Assembly: GCF_026157085.1 (NCBI RefSeq)
Contig: NZ_JANPVN010000001.1
Location: 992,001 to 1,056,000 of the forward strand
DNA length: 64,000 bases
DNA from: Sphingomicrobium arenosum
Lineage (GTDB): Bacteria; Pseudomonadota; Alphaproteobacteria; Sphingomonadales; Sphingomonadaceae
Direction of reading: 5' to 3'
This document shows positions 1-9,216 of this stretch, in pieces. The notes under the pieces were generated by a model that saw nothing but the letters and a program-made list of their open reading frames with translations, had not been told where the DNA came from and searched no databases. The translations under genes were made by a program, and so were the position numbers. The first letter of the stretch is position 1, and every line of letters begins with the position of its first letter.

Positions 1-129
1 CGCTGGCAACCCGAAGCCGGGCGCTGGGCCGACCTCGGCCTCAGGCGCAAGTCCGCGATGCGCCGCCGCAAGCTGCGCAAGGATGGCGAGAGGGTGAAGG
101 ACGCCGCGCGCATCGAAGGCGGCGAGTGA
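1..129 (+). CDS. C-terminal fragment of an unidentified protein
   Basis: The first reading frame is open from the window edge to a TGA at 127-129, giving the last 42 residues of a protein whose start lies outside the window. The visible tail is very basic, with a run of Arg and Lys around residues 20-31 (MRRRKLRKDGER), and ends in Glu. Nothing in it identifies a family. It reads toward rpmH and is separated from it by a terminator-like structure, so it probably belongs to an upstream transcription unit. It could instead be a chance open frame, though the codon use is ordinary for this genome. Confidence 0.45.
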   Translation, partial: RWQPEAGRWADLGLRRKSAMRRRKLRKDGERVKDAARIEGGE

Positions 130-164
130 TCGGATGTTTGACTTTGCCGCCCGCGCTCGCTAAT

Positions 165-217
165 GGCGCCCCCAACGGGAGGCCGCGTCCACTCATCTGT
201 TGGGGCGGCCCTTTTTT
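165..217 (+). terminator. Rho-independent terminator upstream of rpmH
   Basis: The arm GGCCGC at 181-186 pairs with GCGGCC at 205-210, followed after one C by six T at 212-217. An alternative stem, CCCCAAC (170-176) with GTTGGGG (199-205), uses part of the same right arm, so the two folds exclude each other. It would end transcription of the gene that stops at 129. Confidence 0.65.
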
Positions 218-261
218 GTTCAATCGAATTCGAATGAATTCTCAACATCGGGATATGAGCG

Positions 262-396
262 ATGAAGCGCACTTTCCAGCCCTCCAATCTCGTCCGCAAG
301 CGTCGTCACGGGTTCCGCACCCGCATGGCCGACGCCAGCGGTCGCAAGATCCTGGCGCGTCGCCGCGCCAAGGGCCGCAAGAAGCTCAGCGCCTGA
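262..396 (+). CDS. rpmH: 50S ribosomal protein L34
   Basis: This 44-residue, strongly basic protein starts [20 protein letters not shown] and ends in a KGRKKLSA tail, the diagnostic shape of bacterial L34, a small protein of the large ribosomal subunit. Length is exactly that of the family. The ATG at 262 has a GGGA motif at 250-253 with 8 bases of spacing. It is the first gene of a compact operon with rnpA, yidD, yidC and engB, the order known from many proteobacteria. Its TGA stop overlaps the probable CTG start of rnpA. It is transcribed just downstream of a terminator, so its promoter must lie between about 215 and 250. Confidence 0.97.
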   Translation: MKRTFQPSNLVRKRRHGFRTRMADASGRKILARRRAKGRKKLSA

Positions 397-725
397 TTCA
401 GACGATCCGGGCCCGCCGCGACTTCCTTGCCGCCAATGCGGGCAAGCGGGTCGCGTTGCCCGGCTTCGTGCTGCTGGTCCATGACCGGCGCGACGGCAGT
501 GACGCGATCCGCGTCGGCTACACCGTCTCGAAGAAGGTCGGCAATGCGGTCACCCGCAACCGGATGAAACGCCGCCTGCGCGAACTCGCTCGGGCGGCGT
601 TGCCGCATCTGGGAAAGCCCGGCGCCGACCATGTCATCATCGCTCGCGCCCGCGGCGTCGAACGCGACTGGGACAAGCTCGGGGCCGAGCTCGAATCGGC
701 GCTGAAACAGGCCGCCGCGCGATGA
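393..725 (+). CDS. rnpA: RNase P protein component
   Basis: RnpA binds the catalytic RNA of RNase P and helps it trim the 5' leader of precursor tRNAs. The protein shows the family signature [10 protein letters not shown] (the RNR motif) after [12 protein letters not shown], and an early [11 protein letters not shown] segment that normally lies a few residues from the N-terminus. No ATG, GTG or TTG lies close to that segment. The best start is a CTG at 393 that overlaps the rpmH stop as CTGA (ATT at 396 is also possible), giving 110 residues, the usual size. The same frame is open upstream to 126, and an ATG at 255 would give a long form containing rpmH inside it. The 3' end overlaps yidD by four bases. 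Confidence 0.9.
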   Translation: MIQTIRARRDFLAANAGKRVALPGFVLLVHDRRDGSDAIRVGYTVSKKVGNAVTRNRMKRRLRELARAALPHLGKPGADHVIIARARGVERDWDKLGAELESALKQAAAR

Positions 726-934
726 TCTCGAAAGCGCTCATCCTGATCGCCCGTGGCTGGCAAAAGGGCCCCTCGCGGATCCTCCCGCCGACCTGCCGTT
801 TCCAGCCCAGCTGTTCGGCCTATGCGATCACCGCCTGGAAGCGCTATGGAGCCATCAAGGGCAGTTGGCTCGCCGCCAAGCGAATCTCGCGCTGCCACCC
901 CTGGGGGGGACAGGGTCATGATCCGGTCCCGTAG
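722..934 (+). CDS. yidD: Membrane protein insertion efficiency factor YidD
   Basis: YidD is a small inner-membrane-associated protein that assists YidC-dependent insertion of membrane proteins. The 70-residue product carries the family signature CRFQPSCSAYA followed by AWKRYGAIKGSWLAAKRI and RCHPWGGQGHDPVP, matching the family from its amphipathic N-terminal helix to the Cys-His-Pro-rich end. It starts at an ATG that overlaps the rnpA stop as ATGA, which points to translational coupling. It ends 18 bases before yidC. Gene order rnpA-yidD-yidC is the standard one, so function and assignment are both secure. Confidence 0.95.
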   Translation: MISKALILIARGWQKGPSRILPPTCRFQPSCSAYAITAWKRYGAIKGSWLAAKRISRCHPWGGQGHDPVP

Positions 935-952
935 AAACAACGGAAGAACCTC

Positions 953-2719
953 GTGAACGACAATCGCAACATGCTGCTCGCCATCGTGCTGAGCGCCCTC
1001 GTCCTCATCGGCTGGTCCTTCCTCGGCGACCGCTACTTCCCGACCTCGACCGAGGATGACGTCTCGATTGTCGAGGCGAGCCCCAACGACATCCCCGATG
1101 CCGGCCCGCTCGCCACCCCGGTCCCCGGCGAGGACGCCCTGCCCACGCAGGCCCCCGCCGCCGCCGAGCCCGCCGCGCCGCGCCCCGCCGACGACATCAT
1201 CGCCGACGGCGGCCGCATCGCCATCGACACCCCTTCGGTCGACGGCTCGATCAACCTCACCGGCGCGCGCTTCGATGACCTCATGCTCAAGCGCCACCGC
1301 ACCGAACTCGACGGCGAGGAAGAGGTCCGCCTCCTCTCGCCCGCCGGCTCGGACAGCGCCTATTTCGCGCAATATGGCTGGACCGGCGACGGCGTCGAGG
1401 TGCCCGGCACCGACACCGTCTGGACCGCCGACGGCGATACGCTGACCCCCGATCAGCCGGTCACCCTGACCTGGTCCAACGAGACTGGCCAGACCTTCAT
1501 CCAGACCATCTCGGTCGATGACAATTACCTCTTCACCATCGACCAGCGCGTCGAGAACCGTTCGGGCAATGCCGTCGCCATCCGCCCCTATGCGCTGGCC
1601 AGCCGCGCCGAGCGCTCGACCGACAAAAGCTTCTGGACCGTCCACGTCGGCCCGATGGGCGTGTTCGACGATGCCGCCGACTATGACGTCGGCTATGACG
1701 AACTCGAAGAGGCCGGCCCCGCTGGCGAACGTCGCACCACCACCGGCGGCTGGCTCGGCTTCACCGACAAATATTGGCTCACCGCGCTCGTCCCCGACCA
1801 GGGCAGCCAGGTCACCGCCACCATGCGCCAGTCGGCCTCGGGCGCCTTCCAGACCGATTATATCGGCGCCCCCGTCATCCTCCAGCCCAACCAGGCCTCG
1901 ACCTTCAGCGCGCGCCTCTATGCGGGCGCCAAGGAAAAGGGCCTGCTAGACAGCTACGAGGCCGCGGGCATTCCCAAGCTCTCCAAGTCCATCGACTGGG
2001 GCTGGTTCGAATGGTTCATGCGCCCGATCTTCGACCTGCTGCGCTTCCTGTTCCAGCAGACCGGCAACTTCGGCGTCGCCATCATCCTGATGACCGTGCT
2101 GGTGCGCTTCGTCCTCTATCCGCTCGCCAACAAGCAGTTCCGCTCGATGGCCGGCATGCGCCGTATCCAGCCAAAGATGAAGGCGCTGCAGGAACGCTAC
2201 AAGGACGACAAGCAGCGACTCCAGCAGGAGATGCTCAAGCTCTACCAGGAGGAAAAGCTCAACCCCGCCGCGGGCTGCCTGCCGATCTTCCTGCAGATCC
2301 CCATCTTCTACGCGCTCTACAAGGTGCTGCTGGTCAGCGTCGAAATGCGCCACCAACCCTTCGCCTTGTGGCTCACCGACCTGTCGGCGCCCGATCCGCT
2401 GACGCCCGTCAACCTGTTCGGCCTGCTGCCCTTCACCCCGCCCTCGATGATCGCCATCGGCGTCCTGCCGATCCTTCTCGGGATCACCATGTGGCTCCAG
2501 TTCAAGCTCAACCCCGCGCCCATGGACCCCGTCCAGAAGCAGGTGTTCGGCATCATGCCGTGGATCCTGATGTTCGTGATGGCGCCCTTCGCGGCGGGCC
2601 TCCAGCTCTACTGGGTGGTCTCCAACATCCTCACCATCGCGCAGCAGAAATATCTCTACCACAAGTACGACCTTGAAAAGGACGGCGCCAAGGCGGGCGT
2701 GACGAGGACCGGCGGATGA
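953..2719 (+). CDS. yidC: Membrane protein insertase YidC (Oxa1 family)
   Basis: YidC inserts and folds inner-membrane proteins, alone or with SecYEG. The 588-residue protein has an N-terminal membrane anchor (about residues 6-24, [19 protein letters not shown]), a Pro/Ala-rich linker, a large periplasmic beta domain (about 80-340) and the conserved C-terminal insertase core with its five transmembrane segments starting near [20 protein letters not shown]. Conserved core stretches such as [20 protein letters not shown] are intact. The start is GTG at 953; no ATG is better placed. The last codons overlap engB as ATGA. Length fits Gram-negative YidC. Confidence 0.97.
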   Translation: MNDNRNMLLAIVLSALVLIGWSFLGDRYFPTSTEDDVSIVEASPNDIPDAGPLATPVPGEDALPTQAPAAAEPAAPRPADDIIADGGRIAIDTPSVDGSINLTGARFDDLMLKRHRTELDGEEEVRLLSPAGSDSAYFAQYGWTGDGVEVPGTDTVWTADGDTLTPDQPVTLTWSNETGQTFIQTISVDDNYLFTIDQRVENRSGNAVAIRPYALASRAERSTDKSFWTVHVGPMGVFDDAADYDVGYDELEEAGPAGERRTTTGGWLGFTDKYWLTALVPDQGSQVTATMRQSASGAFQTDYIGAPVILQPNQASTFSARLYAGAKEKGLLDSYEAAGIPKLSKSIDWGWFEWFMRPIFDLLRFLFQQTGNFGVAIILMTVLVRFVLYPLANKQFRSMAGMRRIQPKMKALQERYKDDKQRLQQEMLKLYQEEKLNPAAGCLPIFLQIPIFYALYKVLLVSVEMRHQPFALWLTDLSAPDPLTPVNLFGLLPFTPPSMIAIGVLPILLGITMWLQFKLNPAPMDPVQKQVFGIMPWILMFVMAPFAAGLQLYWVVSNILTIAQQKYLYHKYDLEKDGAKAGVTRTGG

Positions 2720-3342
2720 GCCTCGAGGAACGCGCCCGCAAGCTCCTGACCGGCAAGGTCGAGTTCCTGCTCTCGGCGCCCGCGCTGCATTTCCTGCCCG
2801 ACGCGGGCGCGCCCGAGATCGCCTTCGCGGGCCGCTCCAACGTCGGCAAGTCGAGCCTCTTGAACGCCCTCACCGGGCGCAAGAAGCTCGCGCGCGCCTC
2901 GGTCACCCCGGGGCGTACGCAGGAATTGAACTATTTCGAGGCGGGCGATCCCGTCGAGATCCGGCTCGTCGACATGCCCGGCTACGGTTTCGCCAAGGCC
3001 CCGGTGAAGGTGGTCCAGCAATGGCGCCACCTCATCAACGATTACCTGCGCGGCCGCACCACCCTGAAGCGCGCGCTGGTCCTCATCGATTCGCGGCGCG
3101 GCATCAAGGATGTCGACCGCGAGGTGATGAAGATGCTCGACGGCGCGGCGGTCAATTACAATCTCGTCCTGACCAAGGCCGACAAGATCAAGAAGTCCGA
3201 ACTGGACGCGACCTTGGAGGCGGTCACCGCCGAAGCGCGCAAGCACCCCGCCGCCCACCCCGACATCCACGTCACCAGCTCGGAAAAAGGCATGGGCATC
3301 GCCAAGCTGCGCACCGCCATCCTCGCGGCGGCAGAGGCTTAG
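2716..3342 (+). CDS. engB: Ribosome biogenesis GTPase EngB (YsxC/YihA)
   Basis: This 208-residue TrmE-Era-EngA-like GTPase takes part in large-subunit ribosome assembly and is usually essential. All GTPase motifs are visible: P-loop GRSNVGKSS near residues 39-47, a GRTQELNYF switch [12 protein letters not shown] as the G3 motif with the EngB-typical PGYG, and [10 protein letters not shown] as the G4 motif. The SSEKGMGI stretch near the end supplies G5. It starts on an ATG overlapping the yidC stop and is the last gene of the rpmH operon here; the next gene is on the opposite strand, 6 bases after its stop. Confidence 0.96.
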   Translation: MSLEERARKLLTGKVEFLLSAPALHFLPDAGAPEIAFAGRSNVGKSSLLNALTGRKKLARASVTPGRTQELNYFEAGDPVEIRLVDMPGYGFAKAPVKVVQQWRHLINDYLRGRTTLKRALVLIDSRRGIKDVDREVMKMLDGAAVNYNLVLTKADKIKKSELDATLEAVTAEARKHPAAHPDIHVTSSEKGMGIAKLRTAILAAAEA

Positions 3343-3348
3343 TCTGCG

Positions 3349-4938
3349 CTATCGACGAAACCGGCTGACCGTCATCGGGGCGTAATCGGGGCCCGCCGGT
3401 ATGTAGTCGAGCCGTTCACGGCTGGCTTCGGGAAACCATTGGTCGAATGCCGCGCGCTCCGCGCCTTCGCAGTGGAAATCGATCAGCACCGCGTCCTTGA
3501 TGCCTGCCGGGTCGAATAGAGGCAATTGCGCCGGGCGCTCGATCCCAGGCACGCGCAGTGCGTACACGTTGCGCCAGAAACCCTCGTGCGCCCGCTCGAA
3601 CGGCAGTTCGCCATCGATCGCCTGTAACGGATAGCGACCCAGCACCGCACCTACCGCCAAGGGCGGCGGATCGCCGCGCAATCGCTCATAGATGAACGAT
3701 CCTGCCGTCCAGTGCGAACAGATGACCACCCCGTCGCTTGGTTGCTCGGCCTCGACCAGCGCGACCGCACGTTCCCATTCGGGCTTGGGCCGCCCCACGC
3801 CGAAGAGCAGCATCTCGCTCGCCACGAAGGCTAGCGCGGCGAGCCCGAACTTCCAGCTCCCCGTTTGCCGAACGAATAGCGAAACCCCCAGCGACAGTCC
3901 GACGAGCATCGGCAGCAGCGTTCGTGGCAAGATCAGCGGCGTGACGAGACCGAACAGGTAAAGGCCGAGCGGATAGACGATGAGCCAGCAGATCAACAGC
4001 GGCACGGCGAGCGAACTCATCGCATGCGGCCCCGTCTTGGGCAGCTTTACGCGAATCCAGATAAGGCCCAGCAGCAAGAGCACATGACTTGCCCAGACAA
4101 TCTTCAGATAGGTCGGCCAATCGGGCACCAGCGTCCCGAGCCGATTGGGGGCGACGTTGGCAGGCCCCGGACCGATCATGCGACTGACGAGGTCGGCGAA
4201 CCCGAGCGCCGTCGGCTGAGCAAGCCAGTTGAACCCGCCCGATTGCGCATAATGAAAGGCGCGCCAAAGCTCGGGCGCGACGAGCCCCGCCCCTACGAGC
4301 AGCGCCCCGCCGATCTGCCACACCGGAACCGCGCGGGACTGCCACAGTCTGACGAGCACTACCGCTCCAAGCGGCGCCAGCGCGAACCAAGCCGTGACAT
4401 GCGTATAGACCGCCAGCACGGCGAACCCACCGGCCCACAATAACCGCCCTGCCCGCACCTTCCCTTGAGCTGGAAATGCCAACAGCGCCGCCGCTGCCGC
4501 CAGCGTGAACAACAGGATCAGCAACGCATAGGCCCGCGCTTCCACGCTATAGTCGATGAGATCGGGAAACAGCGCGACGAACAAGGCGCACCACAATCCC
4601 GCACGCGCATCGCAGGCCGCGCGTCCGAGCCAAAAGGCCGCTCCGATCGTCGCGATCCCGGCGACAAGGCTCGGCAAGCGAACGATCCACGGCTCATATC
4701 CTGCTCCCAGCAGCGCCTTCTGGATCACGTAGTAGAGCCCGGGCGTTGGATCGACCGGCGCGAACATCAACTGGACATAAGAAAAATTGGCGATGACCAG
4801 GCTGAGCGCTTCATCGCCCCACAGGGGCTCTCGGGCCACGACCGCGATCCGCAACCCCGTCCCCAACAGAAGGATCGCGCCCAGCCACCAATGTGCCGGG
4901 ACGCCCCACCATCCGTCCTGTTGTTTTGTCGCCGCCAC
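3349..4938 (-). CDS. GT-C fold membrane glycosyltransferase (GT39/ArnT-like)
   Basis: The 529-residue protein is hydrophobic through about residue 370, with roughly ten predicted transmembrane stretches, and has an acidic motif LWGDEALSL in the first periplasmic loop (about residues 37-45). That arrangement is known from polyprenyl-phosphate-dependent glycosyltransferases of the GT-C superfamily, which move a sugar from a lipid carrier onto a protein or lipid. The C-terminal 150 residues form a soluble domain. Substrate cannot be read from the sequence. It stands alone, convergent with engB and divergent from the GST gene, so context gives no clue. A second protein of the same type is at 45728-47419. 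Confidence 0.75.
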   Translation of the reverse strand: MAATKQQDGWWGVPAHWWLGAILLLGTGLRIAVVAREPLWGDEALSLVIANFSYVQLMFAPVDPTPGLYYVIQKALLGAGYEPWIVRLPSLVAGIATIGAAFWLGRAACDARAGLWCALFVALFPDLIDYSVEARAYALLILLFTLAAAAALLAFPAQGKVRAGRLLWAGGFAVLAVYTHVTAWFALAPLGAVVLVRLWQSRAVPVWQIGGALLVGAGLVAPELWRAFHYAQSGGFNWLAQPTALGFADLVSRMIGPGPANVAPNRLGTLVPDWPTYLKIVWASHVLLLLGLIWIRVKLPKTGPHAMSSLAVPLLICWLIVYPLGLYLFGLVTPLILPRTLLPMLVGLSLGVSLFVRQTGSWKFGLAALAFVASEMLLFGVGRPKPEWERAVALVEAEQPSDGVVICSHWTAGSFIYERLRGDPPPLAVGAVLGRYPLQAIDGELPFERAHEGFWRNVYALRVPGIERPAQLPLFDPAGIKDAVLIDFHCEGAERAAFDQWFPEASRERLDYIPAGPDYAPMTVSRFRR

Positions 4939-5031
4939 GAAACCCTTGCCCCCTGCCCCTTGTTTTGTACCCGATCATGCGCGATGCGCCGGATCGAGCC
5001 CTTTTTCCCTCGCGAGCCCAAGGCCTATTTC

Positions 5032-5691
5032 ATGAAGCTGATCATTGGCAACCGCGCTTATTCCTCCTGGTCGATGCGCGCCTGGCTCGCCTTGAAGGCC
5101 TCCGGCCTCGACTTCGAGGAACTGGTCGTGCCCATGTTCAACGAGGAATGGGAAAAGGCGCGGGCCGGCAATGAATTCCAGGCCTCGGGCGGCAAGGTCC
5201 CGATCCTGTGGGACGGCGACACCATCATCTGGGACAGCCTCGCCATCATCGAGACCTGCGCCGAGCGCTCCGACTATCGCTTCTGGCCCGAGGACCCCGA
5301 GCGTCGCGGCATGGCCCGTTCGATGGCCGCCGAGATGCACGCGGGCTTTCCTGCCATCCGCCGCGAGATGCCGATGAACGTGCGCAAGCGCGTCAAGGAC
5401 CATATCCTCTCGCCCGACGAGATCGAGGAAGTGAACCGCCTCCTTAACCTGTGGGCGCAGGCACGCGCCCGGCGCACCGGCGATGGCGACTATCTCTTCG
5501 GCGACTGGAGCGCGGTCGACATGATGTTCGCGCCCGTCATCACCCGCTTCATCACCTACAAGGTCCCTTTGCCTCCCTTCGCGGCCCAATATGCCAGCGC
5601 CGTCCTCCACCACGCCCATGTCGTCGAGTGGATCGAGCTGGCGCAGGAAGAGCCGTGGGAAATCACCGCCTACGAACCGGAGAAACCGTGA
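5032..5691 (+). CDS. Glutathione S-transferase family protein
   Basis: The product (219 residues) opens with a thioredoxin-like domain, MKLIIGNRAYSSWSMRAWLA, in which Ser residues in the SSWSMR loop sit where glutathione-activating residues occur. GKVPILWDGDTIIWDSLAI then carries the cis-Pro and the glutathione gamma-glutamyl contact (DS). The rest is the all-helical C-terminal domain. GSTs conjugate glutathione to electrophiles or act as peroxidases or isomerases; which applies here is not visible. ATG at 5032 was chosen because the thioredoxin fold begins directly there; an ATG at 4984 is also in frame. The stop overlaps the GTG start of dapE, so the two are coupled, which may be a matter of convenience rather than pathway. 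Confidence 0.85.
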   Translation: MKLIIGNRAYSSWSMRAWLALKASGLDFEELVVPMFNEEWEKARAGNEFQASGGKVPILWDGDTIIWDSLAIIETCAERSDYRFWPEDPERRGMARSMAAEMHAGFPAIRREMPMNVRKRVKDHILSPDEIEEVNRLLNLWAQARARRTGDGDYLFGDWSAVDMMFAPVITRFITYKVPLPPFAAQYASAVLHHAHVVEWIELAQEEPWEITAYEPEKP

Positions 5692-6815
5692 TCGACCCCG
5701 TACAGCTTGCCGCCGACCTCATCGCCGTCAAATCGGTCACCCCCGCCAAGGGCGAGGTGTTCGACGTGCTTGAAAAGGCGCTCGCGCCGCTGGGCTTCAC
5801 CTGCCACCGCTTCGTGCTGGGCGAAGCGCCCGACGGGCCGACCGAGAATATGGTCGCCATCCGCGATACCGGCGTGCCCGGCACCCACTTCGCCTTCGCC
5901 GGCCATCTCGACGTCGTCCCCGCGGGCGAGGGTTGGGCGCACGATCCCTACACCCCCGTCATCGAAAACGGCATCCTCTATGGCCGCGGCGCCTGCGACA
6001 TGAAGAGCGCCATCGCCGCCTTCGTCGCCGCCTTCGCCGCCAGGCTCCCCGACAAGGGCACCCAGTCGCTCCTCATCACGGGCGACGAAGAAGGCTATGC
6101 CACCTATGGCACGCCGCGCATCGTCGACTGGCTGAAAGAGCATGACGTGCGCCCCGACATGTGCCTCATCGGCGAACCCACCTCGGTCGACACCTTGGGC
6201 GACACGGTCAAGATCGGCCGCCGCGGTTCCTTGAACGTGTGGATCGAGATGCCCGGCCACCAGGGCCATGTCGCCTACCCCCATCTCGCCGACAATCCGA
6301 TCCCCGCGCTCGCCCGCATCATCGCCGATCTGGACAGCTGGGTGATCGACAATGGCAACGAGGCCTTCCAGCCCTCCAATCTCGAATTCGTTGCGCTGAA
6401 GACACCGACCGATGCGTCCAACGTCATCCCCGGCGCCGCCACGGCGCAACTGAACATCCGCTTCACCAGCCTGCACAAGGGCGCCGAGCTCGCCGATGCA
6501 TTGAGCGACCGCGTCCACGCCATCGAGCCCGACGCCAAGGTCACCACTCGCGTCTCGGGCGAAAGCTTCCTCACCCCGCCGGGCGAGCTTTACGACGTCG
6601 TCGTCGCCGCCATCAAGGACGAGACCGGGATCGACACCGACCTGTCGACCAAGGGCGGCACGTCCGATGGCCGCTTCCTCATCGAGATTTGCCCGGTGAT
6701 CGACTTCGGCCTGCCCAATGCGACCATGCACAAGGTCGGCGAGGCCGCCGCCGTCGACGACATCCGCGCGCTCGCCCGCATCTACGAAAAGGTCATCGAA
6801 AAAGTCTTCGCCTAG
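5688..6815 (+). CDS. dapE: Succinyl-diaminopimelate desuccinylase
   Basis: DapE hydrolyses N-succinyl-LL-2,6-diaminopimelate in lysine and peptidoglycan precursor synthesis. The 375-residue protein is an M20 metallopeptidase with the di-zinc signatures FAGHLDVVPAG (His and catalytic Asp), YGRGACDMKSAIAA, TGDEEGYATYGT (Glu-Glu pair) and GEPTSVD, and a late MHKVGE histidine. The lid/dimerisation domain occupies about 180-290 (GRRGSLNVWIEMPGHQGHVA). These match DapE rather than ArgE. The GTG start at 5688 overlaps the GST stop as GTGA. Length is typical. Confidence 0.95.
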   Translation: MIDPVQLAADLIAVKSVTPAKGEVFDVLEKALAPLGFTCHRFVLGEAPDGPTENMVAIRDTGVPGTHFAFAGHLDVVPAGEGWAHDPYTPVIENGILYGRGACDMKSAIAAFVAAFAARLPDKGTQSLLITGDEEGYATYGTPRIVDWLKEHDVRPDMCLIGEPTSVDTLGDTVKIGRRGSLNVWIEMPGHQGHVAYPHLADNPIPALARIIADLDSWVIDNGNEAFQPSNLEFVALKTPTDASNVIPGAATAQLNIRFTSLHKGAELADALSDRVHAIEPDAKVTTRVSGESFLTPPGELYDVVVAAIKDETGIDTDLSTKGGTSDGRFLIEICPVIDFGLPNATMHKVGEAAAVDDIRALARIYEKVIEKVFA

Positions 6816-6819
6816 TTGC

Positions 6820-8529
6820 TCAGGCGACGCTGTCCCCGCCCGAGGCGACGAGCCGCGGTCCCTTGCGGGTCTCGGCATTGTCGAGCCAGGTGAAGAATTC
6901 CTCCTCGCTCATCGGCGGGGCAAAGACGAAGCCCTGCACGACCTGCGCCCCCATGGTGCGAAGGATATCGGCCTGCGCCGCATTCTCGATCGCCTCGGCG
7001 ACGATGTCGGCGCCCACGGCATGGATCAGCGTGATCACCGACTGGACGATGTTGCGCGCCTTTTCCGACCGGTCGATATCGACCACGATGCTGGGATCGA
7101 GCTTGACCCGATCGAGCGGCATCGAGCGCAACCGCGCGATATTCGAATAGCCCGTGCCGAAATCGTCGATCGCGATCGTCGCGCCATCGGTCCTGAGCGC
7201 CGCCATCGCCGCGATCTGTTCCTCGCTGCACCGCATCGCCGCCGTCTCGGTGAACTCCAGTTCGACGAGGCTCAGCGGCACGCCGCGCGTCTCGAACGCC
7301 TCGCGCACCCGGGCAAAGAAGTCGCCGCGCTCCAACTGGCGCGGGGACACGTTCATCGCCACCCGCCGCGCGCGCCCGCGCTCCTGCCAATGGGCGAGGA
7401 TTTCGGCGGTCTCGCTCACCACCCAGTCGCCGATGTCGGTAATCACCCCGCAGCTTTCGGCGATGGCGATGAAATCGGACGGCCGCGCCACATTGCCGCG
7501 CGGGTGGTTCCAGCGCAGCAGCGCCTCGGCCCCCGTCACTTCGCCCGTGCGCAGGCTCATCTGCGGCTGCAGCGCCAACGTGAATTCGCCCCGCTCGAGC
7601 GCTTCGGTCAGCGCGCGTTCGGTCTCGATCTTGTGCGCATGGCGCTTGGCCAGCGCGTTGGAGAAGGTCACGACCTGCCCGCCGCCCATCCCCTTGGCCT
7701 GGTACATGGCGATATCGGCCGCGCGCATCAGTGCCTCGACGCTGGTCCCATGCTCGGGCGCCATCGCCACCCCGACCGAGGCGCCGATGTCGATCGAATG
7801 GCCGTGCAGTTCGAAAGGCTCGGCGATCGCCGTGCCGACGCGCCGCGCCACCCGCGAGACCTGCTCGCGCTCGACGCCCGACAGGAAGATGGTGAATTCA
7901 TCGCCCGCCAGCCGTGCCACCAACGGGCGCGGCCCGCTGCCCGGATCGACATCGGCGGTGACGACGATGCGCAGCCGATTGGCCACCATCGTCAGCAATT
8001 GGTCGCCGCGCGCATGGCCGAGGCTGTCGTTGACCGCCTTGAAACGGTCGAGGTCGACGAACAGCATCGCGCACGATCCCTCGCAGGTCGCGAGCAGCTT
8101 GTCCGCTTCGCCGCGGAAATGCAGCCGGTTGGGCAACGAGGTCACCGGATCGAACATCCCCAGCGCATGGGCATTGTCGATCGAGGCGCGCACTTCGGCG
8201 AACAATTTGTCGACCGCCTGCGCCACGGCGGGCATCGTCTTCTGGACGAGCGCGGGCGCGGGGCTGGTGAGGTCGCCCTCTTCCACCGCCAGCAAGCGGT
8301 CGCCCAGCGCCGACAGCGCGCGCGCGCTTTGCGAATTGGGTCGCTCGGACGCGATATAGCAAATGAGCAGGCAGAAGGTGCCCGCCACCAGGCTGGCGAC
8401 GATCTTTTCGTCGAGTTCGGTGAGGTAGAGGAGGGCCGCGAGGCTGAAGATGAACGAGGCGAGACCGGCCGCTCCGGAGAGCAGCGCATTGGCATATTTC
8501 TGTGCCCTTGCCTTGTCCATCATTGCCAT
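6820..8529 (-). CDS. Membrane GGDEF-EAL protein (c-di-GMP turnover)
   Basis: This 569-residue protein has two N-terminal transmembrane helices (about residues 12-36 and 42-60), a short helical linker, a GGDEF domain (about 125-285) and an EAL domain (about 300-555). The EAL domain keeps EALLRW (335-340) and DDFGTGYS, so c-di-GMP phosphodiesterase activity is likely. The GGDEF signature reads RLAGDEF (206-212), a first-Gly-to-Ala change seen in both active and inactive cyclases, and no RxxD inhibitory site is visible at the usual place. ATG at 8529 was chosen for the AGAGG-type ribosome site just upstream; earlier in-frame ATG gives a Pro/Arg-rich, unlikely N-terminus. It converges with dapE with 4 bases between stops. 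Confidence 0.9.
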   Translation of the reverse strand: MAMMDKARAQKYANALLSGAAGLASFIFSLAALLYLTELDEKIVASLVAGTFCLLICYIASERPNSQSARALSALGDRLLAVEEGDLTSPAPALVQKTMPAVAQAVDKLFAEVRASIDNAHALGMFDPVTSLPNRLHFRGEADKLLATCEGSCAMLFVDLDRFKAVNDSLGHARGDQLLTMVANRLRIVVTADVDPGSGPRPLVARLAGDEFTIFLSGVEREQVSRVARRVGTAIAEPFELHGHSIDIGASVGVAMAPEHGTSVEALMRAADIAMYQAKGMGGGQVVTFSNALAKRHAHKIETERALTEALERGEFTLALQPQMSLRTGEVTGAEALLRWNHPRGNVARPSDFIAIAESCGVITDIGDWVVSETAEILAHWQERGRARRVAMNVSPRQLERGDFFARVREAFETRGVPLSLVELEFTETAAMRCSEEQIAAMAALRTDGATIAIDDFGTGYSNIARLRSMPLDRVKLDPSIVVDIDRSEKARNIVQSVITLIHAVGADIVAEAIENAAQADILRTMGAQVVQGFVFAPPMSEEEFFTWLDNAETRKGPRLVASGGDSVA

Positions 8530-8628
8530 CCTGCCCCCTCTTCGTCGCGGCGCCGGGCATGGCGCCACGTCTTCCGAGCGGACATTGATTTAAATCAGGA
8601 AGGTTAAGAAAGAGTCACGTTTCGACCC

Positions 8629-9216
8629 TTATCTGTCGTCTCCCCGACTCCGCCGCAGCACGAGATAGAGCGCGCCTCGCCCGCCATGGCGCGGCGCGGC
8701 CGGCCGCACGGCGGCGATCGCATCAGCATGACGCGAGGCCGACAGCCAGCCCTCGACCGCCGCCCTGATCTTGCCGCGCGCGATGGGCGGTTCTCCCTTG
8801 GGGGCATGGCCGGTAATCAGCAGGACCAGCCGGTCGCCAGCCGCGACCGCCGCCTCGATCCCGCGGTCGATCCGGTGCCAGGCGCCATCGAGGCTATGGC
8901 CATGCAGGTCGATCACTCGGTCGGGGGTCGACTTGCCCTGCCGCAGCCTCTTGTCCCATACCCCGTCGAGCGTCGCCTGTTGGTGCGTTCGTGTCGGCGG
9001 CGGTACGATTAACGGCGGGTCGCGGCGCACGGCGGCGGCGGCACGCGCGCGCTGGCCCGGGCTTGGCTGGGGGACCTTGGGCGGCGGCATCTTGGGCGGC
9101 GGCGCCTTTGCAGGACGGGCCGCCTCCTCAGGGGCGCGGGGTTCGCGCGACAGCGGCTCGACACTCGCCACCACCTTGGCCCACAGCGCCTTTTCCTCAG
9201 GGCGTAGCGAGCGCAC
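8629..9216 (-). CDS. Smr/MutS2-type DNA-binding/endonuclease domain protein
   Basis: The 195-residue protein has a Pro/Ala/Lys-rich N-terminal half and a C-terminal Smr domain with VIDLHGHSLDGAW (the DLHG motif), ITGHAPKGEPPI and a final GGRGALYLVLRR strand. Smr domains nick DNA or RNA; free-standing proteobacterial forms are poorly characterised (some are involved in ribosome rescue or nucleic-acid cleavage). The GTG at 9216, giving VRSLRPEEKALW, was chosen because family members start at this point; an ATG at 9258 is in frame. Its 5' end overlaps the mltA stop by about 20 bases, so it lies in one unit with mltA and the Tim44-like gene. Confidence 0.88.
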   Translation of the reverse strand: MRSLRPEEKALWAKVVASVEPLSREPRAPEEAARPAKAPPPKMPPPKVPQPSPGQRARAAAAVRRDPPLIVPPPTRTHQQATLDGVWDKRLRQGKSTPDRVIDLHGHSLDGAWHRIDRGIEAAVAAGDRLVLLITGHAPKGEPPIARGKIRAAVEGWLSASRHADAIAAVRPAAPRHGGRGALYLVLRRSRGDDR

